Assembly (NCBI GenBank): GCA_047495785.1
Contig: JBLDXI010000054.1
Coordinates: 1,488,001 to 1,552,000 of the forward strand
Direction of reading: 5' to 3'
DNA: 64,000 nt
Source: Lepidodermella squamata
Taxonomy: Eukaryota > Gastrotricha
In this document: positions 30,784 to 40,683 of the stretch, piece after piece
Position numbering within the stretch: the stretch's first letter is position 1
Layout: every line of letters starts with the position of its first letter
The notes under the pieces: model-generated
Told to the model about the DNA's origin: nothing
Databases searched by the model: none
The model's input: only the letters and a program-made list of their open reading frames with translations
Position numbers and translations under genes: made by a program

Positions 30784-31128
30784 ATGTGCCGAGTCTTGTT
30801 AGCCGGGCTAACGCTCGCCCTGCTGGAAGCAATAAATGGCTATCCCCTGCAACATGCACTCGATTCATCCGGAGAGGATTATTTTCCTGTTTTCCTAATT
30901 CAAGAAAGCCCTGCAGCTGACGCGACAGACTATTTTCCTGTCGAAAAATCCTCAACCCGTCTTGGAGCAGTGGAACGTCATCCTGCACTATTGGGACCTT
31001 CAAACCTTTTCCAAGCGGCTGAGCCTAGCAATTTATTCACGTTTCCAACCGCAACTACCAATTTCAAATTGTCTTATCTTAACGGTTTGATGGCGCCATT
31101 ACAATCTTACTATATGTCCAGGGAGTAA
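30784..31128 (+). CDS. Small secreted peptide precursor, copy 3
   Basis: 114 residues from ATG 30784; an in-frame ATG at 30778 would add two. The signal peptide (VLLAGLTLALLEAINGYP) is followed by SGEDYFPVFLI, a variable middle and the invariant C-terminus TNFKLSYLNGLMAPLQSYY plus MSRE. No cysteines are present in the mature part and no dibasic sites. The most conserved stretch is the last ~22 residues, which suggests that this is the working part. A receptor gene starts 810 bp downstream in the same orientation, as for copy 1 once the inserted MITE there is discounted. Confidence 0.75.
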   Translation: MCRVLLAGLTLALLEAINGYPLQHALDSSGEDYFPVFLIQESPAADATDYFPVEKSSTRLGAVERHPALLGPSNLFQAAEPSNLFTFPTATTNFKLSYLNGLMAPLQSYYMSRE

Positions 31129-31864
31129 CTGACTTCCTAAATTTGTTTGAAGGGATCGATAATTTGGGACTTGGCGCATGACCTTCTCGCGGAAGGTGTG
31201 AAATTTAACTCTAATTTTAGAAATAAATGGTCAAGACAAACAATAAAAGGTCGAGTGAATTACAGGCTAAACACTATTGAACAAGATTAAATTAGGTGTT
31301 AGCTTTTTAAATAATTAAGCGCGCGTGATTACGAGGCACTATATCCACCTTAAACGATCGGGATATCATCAAACTTCAGAATATAGGACTAGGTCCCGTG
31401 AGCTGGATGGCTAAATCAAAACAGTTGAAAGTGACGTCCGGTCGCCTGTTTTATCCCATCTGGTTCGCTGAGCAGTCGCCAAAATAGTTCCATTATTTTT
31501 GTCATTCTTAATCAACTAGAGCGAGTTATTGATGTCCAATTATGAATCTAGATTGCCTCTTCTCGTGCTATCCACTCGTGCCACCTTCAATTTATGTTCA
31601 TTGCCACCGCCAATCAACGTCTGATGGTAACTTCTTTTGAGGATAGTCCCATGTCTATATTCATTCATCAATGGATGAGTTAGGAATATGCTGTTGCTGG
31701 AAATGTCTTGATCAAGTGCGAAGCTCCCTGAAATAATTGTGATTGCACAGCAGGTGCGAAATAGTCCGTGTGTACACGCCATGGTAGTTTAATTTTAGAT
31801 CAGCTTTAAGTGGCAGGAGATCTCCGACCCCGAAATGTCAGTTTCCTTGTTGTCGGATCTTAAA

Positions 31865-31897
31865 ATAATGTTTACGAGTCACAGAATATTTAAGGGT
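31865..31897 (+). promoter_or_regulatory. Conserved proximal promoter of receptor copy B
   Basis: AATGTTTACGAGTCACAGAA followed by TATTTAAGG, matching 23899-23931 with few changes. Confidence 0.5.
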
Positions 31898-31937
31898 GCT
31901 AAATGCCCTAGGGGTCGTCACAGTCGCTAAACTCAAA

Positions 31938-33187
31938 ATGAGTGCCACGATAAATTCCTCCTCAACTGGCAACGTTCTCCTCAACTCAGGTTGGATGCTG
32001 GCTGTGATACCCGGTCGCGAGTTCGAAACTCCGAGACCCTACTTCATTGCTGGATGTTACCACGATTTCAGCGCTAAAACAATGCAAGATCGCCTGGCAT
32101 ACATCGGCCCCACAGTTTTACTAGCAATCATCGCTATAGTCTCGAACATCATCAGCATCATCGTCGATCTGAAACGCAAACTCAATCGCGACTTCATGAT
32201 TTTGTCCTCGATTTTCGCGATGCGCAACATCCTATTCGCTGCTAATCTTGGTGCAACGATGCTGATACCTTATCGGACTGGATTATGGGAAGCTAGCTCC
32301 GAGGCTTGCTCTACAGCTCTTTGGATTGATGTCAGCATCGGGGCGTACGGCTGTTTCCTAAACATGATGATAAGTTCCGAAAGACGGTCTTGCATCCTCT
32401 TGGCCACCCGATACCAATCTAAAACGAAGAAAGTAGGAAAAGTTGATTCAAACAATTCATGAATTAGGAATTTTATTCTAAAACAGTTATTAGCATGGGC
32501 TGTCCTTGGGTTTCTGGTATGTAGCCTAGCTGGTTGCGTAGTAACAGTTTGGCCATATCAATCGCTGAGTTTGCAGTACCTTGTAGTTCCCGGCTACAGC
32601 AACAACACGGCGGTGCCAATTTGCAGCACCTTCGACATTACTTTCATAGGGTCCACCGATACGCTTGTCTTCTTAGTGACCTACAACCTGTGCTTCGCTC
32701 AAGCTACGACGGTCGTGCTGGCTCAAAACTACTGGTATGAGCGCTCGAGGTTATACAGAATAGACGATATTCTTTCTTATTCAGGGCTATTTTTTCGCAT
32801 TATCGATGCCTGAGAAGATCCACAATGGAAATGAAGCGACCATCAACAGATAGCAGCAGGGACAAACTTTTGATAGCTCGGCAAAAGCGAGAACTTTTCA
32901 TTGCAGAGCAGTGGTTCGCGGCATTCCTGGTCTACTTTGTCTGCAATCTGCCATGCTCACTGCATTTTATACTTCAGCTGTTCTACAACGGCATTGGACC
33001 GCGTTACGCCACAAGTTGGACCCTCAAAATCGGCAATATGTGCCTGCTGGCTGAAATGAGCGTTTCAGTGCTGATTCGTAACATCCGACCTAAGCCGTGG
33101 GGAAGATTGAAACTGCTATGGCAAGCATTGAAGGCGAAGTCAACATTTTCGGTTTTATTTCGACGAACTGTTGCTGTAGCAGGATAA
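31938..33187 (+). CDS. Seven-helix (rhodopsin-like) receptor, copy B
   Basis: Exons 31938-32432, 32487-32749 and 32785-33187 give 386 residues, the same length as copy A; introns are 54 and 35 nt. An upstream in-frame ATG (31896) has no counterpart in copy A, so ATG 31938 is chosen. The seven helices, the SERR motif and the cysteine pair are as in copy A. The first ~110 codons differ at many sites, whereas about 32385-33080, including both introns, is almost identical to copy A. This indicates recent gene conversion. It follows peptide copy 3 by 810 bp. Confidence 0.8.
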
Positions 33188-33594
33188 ATGCTGAATCGTT
33201 TTCTGCCAGGACCCTGAATCGTTTTTTAGCTGATAAGGTTATAACGCTGTTGTTTTTATTTTACTTCGAATTCGTGAAGTTAGAAATATTTTTAGCAGAA
33301 ACTATCTGTCGAATATAACCTCGTTTTATTTAAAGAATTTGGGGAGCAGATCAAGGAGATATTACTGGGACCATTGTTCTGAATAAAGGAAGATAGACGG
33401 TGAGGCAGTTTAACGAAGTTCAAGACATACAAAACCTAGTTGGAGTAGGCGTGACTAGCTAGTAGAGGAGAAAAGGTGAAAGAGGGAGAAGGAGAAGGGC
33501 GGGGTAATTTCTGTCGCGTGAAAATTATCCAATATCAGTTAATTGTGAATAAATCAAGTGGTTTTACATTTTTCACGAAAAGCAAGTAATTCTG
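33188..33594. other. Spacer between convergent receptor and channel genes
   Basis: No gene. GTGAATAAATCAAG at 33546 lies near the 3' end of the minus-strand channel. A purine-rich tract (AGGAGAAAAGGTGAAAGAGG) spans about 33463-33502. Confidence 0.5.
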
Positions 33595-34662
33595 TCAATC
33601 GTACATGATTGTTGCGAGGATTGATAGGTAAAAAATGACCATAGCAACAAGAAATAATAAGAAAACCGCGAAATCCGCGACAAGGTAACCACGACATATT
33701 GTCTTTCGAAATCGAAATTTTACAGCCGCCTTTTTAGGGTACAACGTGATGAAAGAACACATAATTGCAGCGTAGACACTGCAAGCCATTTGAAAAACAA
33801 TTTGTCCAAAGATGAAGTAAGTCGCAATGATCGGCTCGCTTGTCTTGGGCAGATTCGCCAGCATGTCTGATTGTAGAACAAACATTGCCAGCATTATTGT
33901 CACTGCGAAAGCAGCTCTATCCGGGCATTCAGCTGGTACGAAAAAGCTGCACAGGCTCAGAATTGTGAGGATGAAGCTTGGGGCGAACAAATTTGAAATC
34001 ACATAACTCGGATCGCGCTTGAGAGTTAAGCAGAAAAATGGTGATAGGTTTCCACCCCCCAGTCGGGCCTCGTTCGAAATTAGTTGCCAAACTGAGCCCT
34101 CTGGCATTACGTTACTGGGTATAGTCTCTTTAGGGAACTTGACTTCTCCAATCACCACAAACTGGGAATATGCTATTAGCGTTAAATGGACGCAACACTC
34201 CTGAATGTCGTAAGGAAACCGCCAAAAGTGCATGGAGCAATACGAGGTGAAGGGTGCAAATATCTGATTCATATACATGCCCATTGTAACATTGATCAGC
34301 ACCATACGGCCAACCTCGTCGCCATTCATAGCTGGGTTGTTTGGGCTATTGCGATGGATGAAATTTGGCCACCAAACGCGGTCGATGCCTTTGGGAACAT
34401 GCATTGCATCAATATTGCCAGACTGGTTTTTTAAATTTGCCGAATTTTCCAGCGTGCATTTGTCGAACCAAACGAAGCTAAACACGCCAAACAGTGACAT
34501 GGACTCCTCGACCTCGTCGATTTTCAGCACTCTATCAACATAAAAAACAGGGCTGACAGCTGTGGGCTGGCCGAGCAGTTCACTCGGCGAGTTGACCAAA
34601 GGATCGATGTGACACGTTGCGAGCAACAAATCAAGCAAGGCCAATGCACCCTTGTTAGACAT
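33595..34662 (-). CDS. Cys-loop ligand-gated channel 3 (subtype A)
   Basis: 355 residues, intronless. It has the 13-residue Cys-loop (CSMHFWRFPYDIQEC), VWWP, four helices and the A-type tail (KKAAVKFRFRKT, GYLVADFAVFLLFL). The M2 entry PAECPDRAA gives Asp at -1', as in cation channels. N-glycosylation sites occur at NQSG and NVTM. It is the first of six minus-strand channels that alternate A and B, and it pairs with B-type channel 4. The short N-terminal hydrophobic stretch ALALLDLLLATC is a weak signal peptide. Confidence 0.88.
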   Translation of the reverse strand: MSNKGALALLDLLLATCHIDPLVNSPSELLGQPTAVSPVFYVDRVLKIDEVEESMSLFGVFSFVWFDKCTLENSANLKNQSGNIDAMHVPKGIDRVWWPNFIHRNSPNNPAMNGDEVGRMVLINVTMGMYMNQIFAPFTSYCSMHFWRFPYDIQECCVHLTLIAYSQFVVIGEVKFPKETIPSNVMPEGSVWQLISNEARLGGGNLSPFFCLTLKRDPSYVISNLFAPSFILTILSLCSFFVPAECPDRAAFAVTIMLAMFVLQSDMLANLPKTSEPIIATYFIFGQIVFQMACSVYAAIMCSFITLYPKKAAVKFRFRKTICRGYLVADFAVFLLFLVAMVIFYLSILATIMYD

Positions 34663-35525
34663 TTCAAAATTGTCTTGTGCGAATTCACGCCAATTGATGT
34701 TCTCGTTTCCAAGCGAGCTGTGAGTTTTGAGTTGGCTTGTTTGTCTAGCATCACGCCGTTTGCTCGTGAAATCAGTCTTTCAACCGCTAGCCTCACTGTT
34801 CTGATTCAGCTGGCACGTGACACGGGGAAATAGCGCGACTGTGTTAGTTCGGATTTTTTAATATCCGCATGTTTTTGGATATTTCAAAAGTTTACTTTGG
34901 CTTCTATTCAAAATCTAAGAGAAGATCACATCAGGCTGAATCCAACAAATGGAAACGCCAGCTGCAAATCTTCATATCCGTTAAGGAATGAGGGCTCTAG
35001 AACAAAAGAATCACAGAAATCAGAATTTGCTAATTTGTCCTCAGTCTCAGTTATCTGAAAAAGTCGGTATTATTCCGCAGATTTAACTAAATAAAAAACT
35101 GATGAGCGTGTTCATTCCGGCAGCGTGCTTCACAGCTAACAAGCAGATTTCAAGAATCATCTGGGTAGGAGAGTGATCTCCTCGTCAGACTTTGATTTTT
35201 GCTCTGAACACCTGCGAGTCAAAGTTTCAGTGACTAAAGTCGATCACATTACCAATCTATGTGAAATTGATCAATGCTAAACTGAAATCAATTTAGAATT
35301 ACGAATTACGTATCATGGCCAAAGCATGTTGTTGCTGCTTAATGATTTTATTATGCGAAATTATGTAAAATTGCACCGCGCTACCATCCTGTACAATTCG
35401 GAAAGTGATTGGGGTCCTTGCTCCTACTGATGCTTTGCTGGTTTCAGAATATCTTAGTACTTAGGGACTTCAAGAATCCATCGATAATCATGATGTCTGC
35501 TTCCCTCAATCGCTTGGCTTTGCCG
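34663..35525. other. Upstream region of channel 3, no gene seen
   Basis: It holds the channel 3 promoter and the 3' flank of the acetyltransferase. Nothing coding or repetitive was recognised. Confidence 0.45.
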
Positions 35526-36122
35526 TCAGAAATTTTCCAAGATTTTCGCCCAACGCTGCTCCTCATTTTGGCTGCGAATAACCGGCTCGAAGCCCAATTT
35601 CAAATAGGTTTTTATGGCCGGCAAACGGAAGTCTTGCGTCCTGAGAGTCGCCGATTTTATTGCAGCAGGGTACCGCGCCTTGAAATAGCGGAGCACCGCC
35701 GCGGTAACTTCGCGGCCCAAATGCTTGCCACTGTGCTGTTCATGTACGGCCACCCAATGCAGCAAGCCGGTATTCGGGTACTCCTCGGCCAATTTTGCCA
35801 GATCAGGCGTGCAATTCGCGCTCGCTGCTAAGAAATTAGCGTCTAAAATCCTCGCGCTCGCCATGCCAACAATGTTGCCGTGACTGCGGTGTTTGAGTAG
35901 TATGGTCGCTTTTACGCTGCTGTCTTCGAGTAGGACTTGTCGAACTCGCTCGTGCGTCCATTCGCCCATCTCGGTGTTGTACGTATTTATGTACAGCTGC
36001 AGGATTTCGTCGATGTCCGCTTGTGTGGCGTTTTGCCACTCGTGTAACGTGTAGTCGTCGCTGTGATTCGCATTGGGAAGATTTTCCAAATCTGACCTGT
36101 GCATTAACAAATAGCCTTCCAT
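35526..36122 (-). CDS. GNAT-family N-acetyltransferase, bacterial in style
   Basis: 198 residues, intronless. It transfers acetyl from acetyl-CoA to an amine; the substrate is unknown. The acetyl-CoA loop lies in WVAVHEQHSGKHLGREVTAA (consensus Q/R-x-x-G-x-G/A, here HSGKHLG), followed by the helix TAAVLRYF and the strand and loop TLRTQDFRLPAIKTYLKLGF, a layout I associate with bacterial GNATs. The N-terminal QLYINTYN fits the first helix of the fold. It stands alone among receptor genes with no related neighbour. Together these suggest acquisition from bacteria, but its base composition does not stand out by eye. The start is the first Met; MHRSDL six residues later is an alternative. Confidence 0.75.
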   Translation of the reverse strand: MEGYLLMHRSDLENLPNANHSDDYTLHEWQNATQADIDEILQLYINTYNTEMGEWTHERVRQVLLEDSSVKATILLKHRSHGNIVGMASARILDANFLAASANCTPDLAKLAEEYPNTGLLHWVAVHEQHSGKHLGREVTAAVLRYFKARYPAAIKSATLRTQDFRLPAIKTYLKLGFEPVIRSQNEEQRWAKILENF

Positions 36123-36650
36123 TTGCTGTGTGACGGAACAGAAATATAAGCGGCAAAAAACTGAATGTTTACAACACGATGCGATTATAACTTGATTCTT
36201 ATCAGGTTTTGGGTCTAGTGTTGATTTGCTATCGTACTATTTTGTTGGGAATAATCTACATAGCTCAACCGCCTCCCTGAAACACATAACACCATATAAA
36301 GGGAACTAACGATTGTCCTGTGGTTAATTTATTCAAGCTGAAATTGTATAAGCGTGGCACGCGAAAACTTCATTTATCCTTCATATGTAATTTGTATTAA
36401 CTATAATATGTGTTACAAAAGTGAAAGTGGTAGATCAGGAGTGTCAGCGAGACTGCACTAATCACTACCTGTCTGTCCCGAAGAGAACCAATTGAACCAA
36501 TTCTTTTGGACCAATTGAACTAAAATATAAACAATCCATAATTGAAATAGGTACAAATGACCGAACGAGCTGATTTAATAATATTATCTATAATGGTGCA
36601 TATGTCGTAGTCTTTCATTTGAAAATATTATTATATTGATATTAGTGCTA
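36123..36650. other. Spacer between acetyltransferase and channel 4
   Basis: AT-rich, no gene. A short repeated ACCAATTGAAC motif lies at 36487-36521. Confidence 0.45.
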
Positions 36651-37718
36651 TCAAGTGTTAAGAATCTTTGCGAAAATTGAAGAGTAAAAGACGACCAGAA
36701 CAACGAGGAATACTACGAAAACCACGAAATCGATGACCATAAAAGCGCGATATGTAGTCGTTCGAAATTGCCATTTCGCAGTCGCCTGCTCCGGATACAA
36801 CGTGATGAACGAACACATCGCAGCTGCGTAAGCAGTGCAAGCCATTTGGAACTCAACTTGTCCAAAGATGAAGTAAGTCGCAATGATTGGCTCGCTTGTC
36901 TTGGGCAAATTCGCTAGCATTTCGGAATGCAGAACGAACATTGCAAGCATTATTGTGACAGCGAAAGCAGCTCTATCCGGGCATTCGGCTGGCAAAAAGA
37001 AGCTGCACAGGATCAGGATTGTCAGGATGAAGCTTGGCGCGAACAGATTATTAACCACGTAACTTGGATCGCGCTTAAGAGTTAAGCAAAAATAAGCTGT
37101 TACGTTATCCTCGCCTAATCGAGATGTTTGTGATGTTAGTTTCCAAAGTGAGCTTTCAGGCATAGCGTTAGCTGATGTTAGATTCATCATTAATGACACA
37201 CCATCTATCACTACATAGCGTCGATTACCTAACAGCGTTAGTTGGATACAACATTCCTGCGTGTCGAACGGGAATCGCCAGAAGTGCATCCGGCAATACG
37301 AGCTGAGAGGTCCGAATATTTGATTCACGTAAGTTCCATTTGATACATGGACAGCAACAGATCTGCTCATTTCATCACCTTTCATCGCTGGGTTGTTCGG
37401 GCTATTTCGGTGAATGAAGGTTGGCCACCAAATGCGATCGTTGCCATTGGGTAGGAACATAGTTTTAACGTGGCCCGATTTCTTTTTCAAATACGCCGAT
37501 ATGTTCGAGGTGCAGGCATCGGACCATATGAAGTCAAGCACGGCAAATACGGAGAAAGCCTCTTCGACATCGTCGATTTTCAGCACCCTATCGATGGCTA
37601 GTATCACACTGACATTGGTCGCTTTTTCGTTTATTTCGTTGGGAGAGTTGACTAGTGGATCAATCGGACACGTTGCAAGCAGCAGATCAAGCAGTGCAAT
37701 AGTTCCCTTGTTGTACAT
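36651..37718 (-). CDS. Cys-loop ligand-gated channel 4 (subtype B)
   Basis: 355 residues, intronless. The Cys-loop reads CRMHFWRFPFDTQEC. Subtype B is marked by CTSNNSA-like residues near 70, PNGNDRIWWP, FLPAECPDRA before M2, the M3-M4 loop LYPEQATAKWQFR and the M4 start VIDFVVFVVFL. The Asp at the M2 -1' position again predicts cation selectivity. It differs from A-type channels throughout but has identical length and layout, as expected for an old duplicate kept as a partner subunit. Confidence 0.88.
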   Translation of the reverse strand: MYNKGTIALLDLLLATCPIDPLVNSPNEINEKATNVSVILAIDRVLKIDDVEEAFSVFAVLDFIWSDACTSNISAYLKKKSGHVKTMFLPNGNDRIWWPTFIHRNSPNNPAMKGDEMSRSVAVHVSNGTYVNQIFGPLSSYCRMHFWRFPFDTQECCIQLTLLGNRRYVVIDGVSLMMNLTSANAMPESSLWKLTSQTSRLGEDNVTAYFCLTLKRDPSYVVNNLFAPSFILTILILCSFFLPAECPDRAAFAVTIMLAMFVLHSEMLANLPKTSEPIIATYFIFGQVEFQMACTAYAAAMCSFITLYPEQATAKWQFRTTTYRAFMVIDFVVFVVFLVVLVVFYSSIFAKILNT

Positions 37719-37834
37719 GTCATCGACTTTCCTTTACACAGGCTGAAATCAAAATGCGATGAAATATCTCTTGAAACTGCGCCAAACTATTTTAGCTCTG
37801 CGTCATTCTATTTGCTTTGTAATAGGCTTAATTC

Positions 37835-38350
37835 AAACACGTCGCACAAATTTTAAATCTGCAGCACAAAATGGATGTTTGTGTAGCGCATTTAGTGCGC
37901 AGCGCTTTTTAAACACACGCAGCACAAATTAAACAACCTGTCGCAGGATTTAAACAAATGTAGCCCAAACACAGGAAAATTGGAGCAATTTTTGCACAAG
38001 CCGATGAGCAGTTCTGTTTGCTCGATCGGCATGAGCATTGACGGCCTCGGCCAACTGATTTGCAGCCCGACGAGCAGTTGCATTTCACCAGTTTTTTCTT
38101 CTCAACCGGCTCTTCGTCACCCGATCCCGCCGGAGACGAGGCAACGGCCTGTATCACTGGTTGAAGAACCGATGGCTGAATAATCGTGCTTCAAATTTTT
38201 AAATTAGGGCTACTAAAACATGCGTTCGGCTGCACACGTGTTATTGCGGTTACAAAGCAAACATTTGAGCTGCACCTGAGAAACGCGCGCGGGTTTAATA
38301 ATTGTGCTGCGCACGTGTGCTGCAGATTTACAAATTAGGCGACGTGTTTC
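37835..38350. mobile_element. Inverted-repeat element containing a CXC-type cysteine domain
   Basis: AAACACGTCGCACAAATTTT and AAATCTGCAGCAC at the left match the complement of GTGCTGCAGATTT and GGCGACGTGTTT at the right, giving imperfect terminal repeats of about 35 bp. Target duplications are not clear. On the minus strand 37909-38157 encodes KCNCSSGCKSVGRGRQCSCR followed by SSKQNCSSAC, then further cysteines: a CXC (tesmin-like) pattern that also turns up at the ends of transposase genes. Probably an internally deleted DNA transposon. It lies between channels 4 and 5. Confidence 0.55.
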
Positions 38351-39167
38351 AGGGCGCCTTTGTAATATAGTATTCCGATAGGATGTTGGATCAAACAAAC
38401 GTAGACGCAATTTCGATTTTACTGGCTGTCTGCGTGTGTTTTTCAGGAAGTCAAGGTATCACCCATAGCTCTGACGTATAACAGTGAAAAGTCTGTTAGC
38501 AAGTTTAAAAATGACGTCAAAGCTTAAGCGAAGAAAATGTACGTCATCATAAAAATCGCTGGGAAAGCTATCACTAAGATGTCAAAGTTACTCGTGCGTC
38601 AAAAAGGGTGGGAAGATGTTTGTATGACAAATCTGACATTTGCCAGAAATGCCCTGATGGCATGGAAGGTGGTGCCTTTCTAGTCTGTTTTAAATCTGAT
38701 GTTTCCATTTTGATGAATACCACAAGTCTCCCAAGCCTTCTTCTAATTATGTTTGCCCAGCATTATGTTATTGCTTAGTAAAAAGCATTGCAATCGGATG
38801 TCTGATTAAAAACAAACGTTTCATCAATTTTGATTGCAACTATTTTGGGATTTTTTTGTATGAGAAGTGGCTTATCGATTATCGAAGCTCGGCCCTATTA
38901 GCGCAATATTAGCGGGTACATCACACACAGCGTGTTTTTTAAAGATCGATTTGGTGTTTAAAATTGCGGTTTTGGAGTGCAATTTTGTGGGGTGAAGACC
39001 ATTTTCCTTGCGATTTCAGCCAAATTATCTCTTTTTAATGTTTAAAAATTGCTCGTTTTTATTATAGTTTGCCCCAAAAGGCGAGAATGTTTTAGCGGTA
39101 ACTTTGATCTTTCAATGTTATGCAATGTTAATGCCTTTTGCGTGGAATATGTATGATTGATTTTCCA
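38351..39167. other. Spacer downstream of channel 5, no gene seen
   Basis: No coding signal or recognisable repeat. Confidence 0.45.
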
Positions 39168-40235
39168 TCAGGTCTGGATGATGCTTGAGAAAATTGAAAA
39201 GTAAAAAATTACCATAGCAGCGAGGAATAAAAGAAAAACCGCGAAATCCACGACAAGGTAACCACGAAATGTAGTCGTCCGGAATTGAAGTAGTGCAGCC
39301 GCCTTTCTGGGGTACAACGTAATGAAAGAACACATCCCAGCAGCGTAGACAGTGCAAGCCATTTGAAAAATAATTTGCCCAAAGAGTAAATAAGTTGCAA
39401 TGATTGGCTTGCTTGTCTTCGGCAGATTCGCCAGCATTTCGGACTGCAAAACGAACATTGCAAGCATCAGTGTCACTGCGAAAGCAGCTCTATCGGGGTG
39501 GTTTGCTGGTATGAAGAAGCTGCACAGACTCAGAATGGTCAGGATGAAGCTTGGCGCGAACCAATTCGAAACCACATAGCTGGGATCACGCTTGAGAGTG
39601 AAACAAAAGAAGGCGGAGAGGTTTTCATGGCCAAGTCGTGCTTCTTGCGATAATAGTCGCCAAACTGAGCTCTCGGGCATGAAGTGACTGGATATAACAT
39701 TTTTCGGGAACGCCACGTCACCAATCACCACATACCTGGAGAAAGCTACTAGGGTGAATTCAAGGCAGCATTCCTGAGCGTCGTACGGGAATCGCCAGAA
39801 GTGCATCGAACAATATGAAGTGAAGGGACCTAATATCTGGTTTATATAGGTACCCGAGGCAAAATCGATTATGACCGTTCGACCCATTACATCCCCACTC
39901 ATAGATGGATTATTTGGACTATTGCTATGAATGAATGTCGGCCACCACATTTGGTCGTTGCCTTTGGGAAAAAACAATACATCTAAATTTCCAGACTGGT
40001 TTTTAAAATAAGCCGAATTTTCTAGCGTGCAGCCGTCTTCCCAAATAAAGCTGACACCGCCAAACAATGACATTGTTTCCTCGACATCGTCGACTTTCAG
40101 CATCCTATCAGCAAAGATAGTGAGGTTGACAACTGTAGGCTTGCCGAGTAGCTCACTGGGCGACATGACCCGCGGATCAATGTAACACGTAGCGAGCAGC
40201 AATTCAAGCAAGGCTACTGTACCGTTTCCGGGCAT
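39168..40235 (-). CDS. Cys-loop ligand-gated channel 5 (subtype A)
   Basis: 355 residues, intronless. The Cys-loop is at 142-156 (CSMHFWRFPYDAQEC); WWP 97-99; M1 about 224-244, M2 249-270, M3 276-305, M4 326-348; the M3-M4 loop is about 18 residues. The A-type markers are CTLENSA, RKAAALLQF and GYLVVDFAVF. The M2 entry reads IPANHPDRAA in place of VPAECPDRAA, shared only with channel 7, so these two form a sub-branch. It pairs with B-type channel 6. Confidence 0.88.
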   Translation of the reverse strand: MPGNGTVALLELLLATCYIDPRVMSPSELLGKPTVVNLTIFADRMLKVDDVEETMSLFGGVSFIWEDGCTLENSAYFKNQSGNLDVLFFPKGNDQMWWPTFIHSNSPNNPSMSGDVMGRTVIIDFASGTYINQILGPFTSYCSMHFWRFPYDAQECCLEFTLVAFSRYVVIGDVAFPKNVISSHFMPESSVWRLLSQEARLGHENLSAFFCFTLKRDPSYVVSNWFAPSFILTILSLCSFFIPANHPDRAAFAVTLMLAMFVLQSEMLANLPKTSKPIIATYLLFGQIIFQMACTVYAAGMCSFITLYPRKAAALLQFRTTTFRGYLVVDFAVFLLFLAAMVIFYFSIFSSIIQT

Positions 40236-40683
40236 TTCAAAGGTTTCTCGTGCGAAAATGCGCGATAATTTGGTTCCAAGTAAGACTTGCGTATATTAAG
40301 CTTTGTTTGTTTTACATCATCTTGTTTGCCCGTGGAATCCATATTTTCTAGAGACGATGCGTCACAAGCTTTCTATATCACGATTGGCTGCATGAATTTA
40401 AGGCTACCCTATCTTGGGCGCAACAGCTTTGCGCCCATTTTAAACAAACAAAATTGTTGATAGCTGCGCATATCCTGCCTTTAGCGTTTACACTTGCCTG
40501 TTATTTATGAACCCTTGGCTGAACACTTTGTGGTTCAGAACGGTCAGGCGACTGGAAAACCGCATGGAGTAAAGTCCGCGAATCTTCATTTTCACCTGAT
40601 TTGCCATGATTATTTAGACTGAGAATTTTCGAATTGCAAATTTTATTCTCCAAACTTAGAAAGTCTCAATCATTCATTATCTG

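Noticed and set aside
35409-35831. A 140-codon plus-strand frame over the acetyltransferase
   Set aside because: It is antisense to the GNAT gene, whose motifs and length are convincing.
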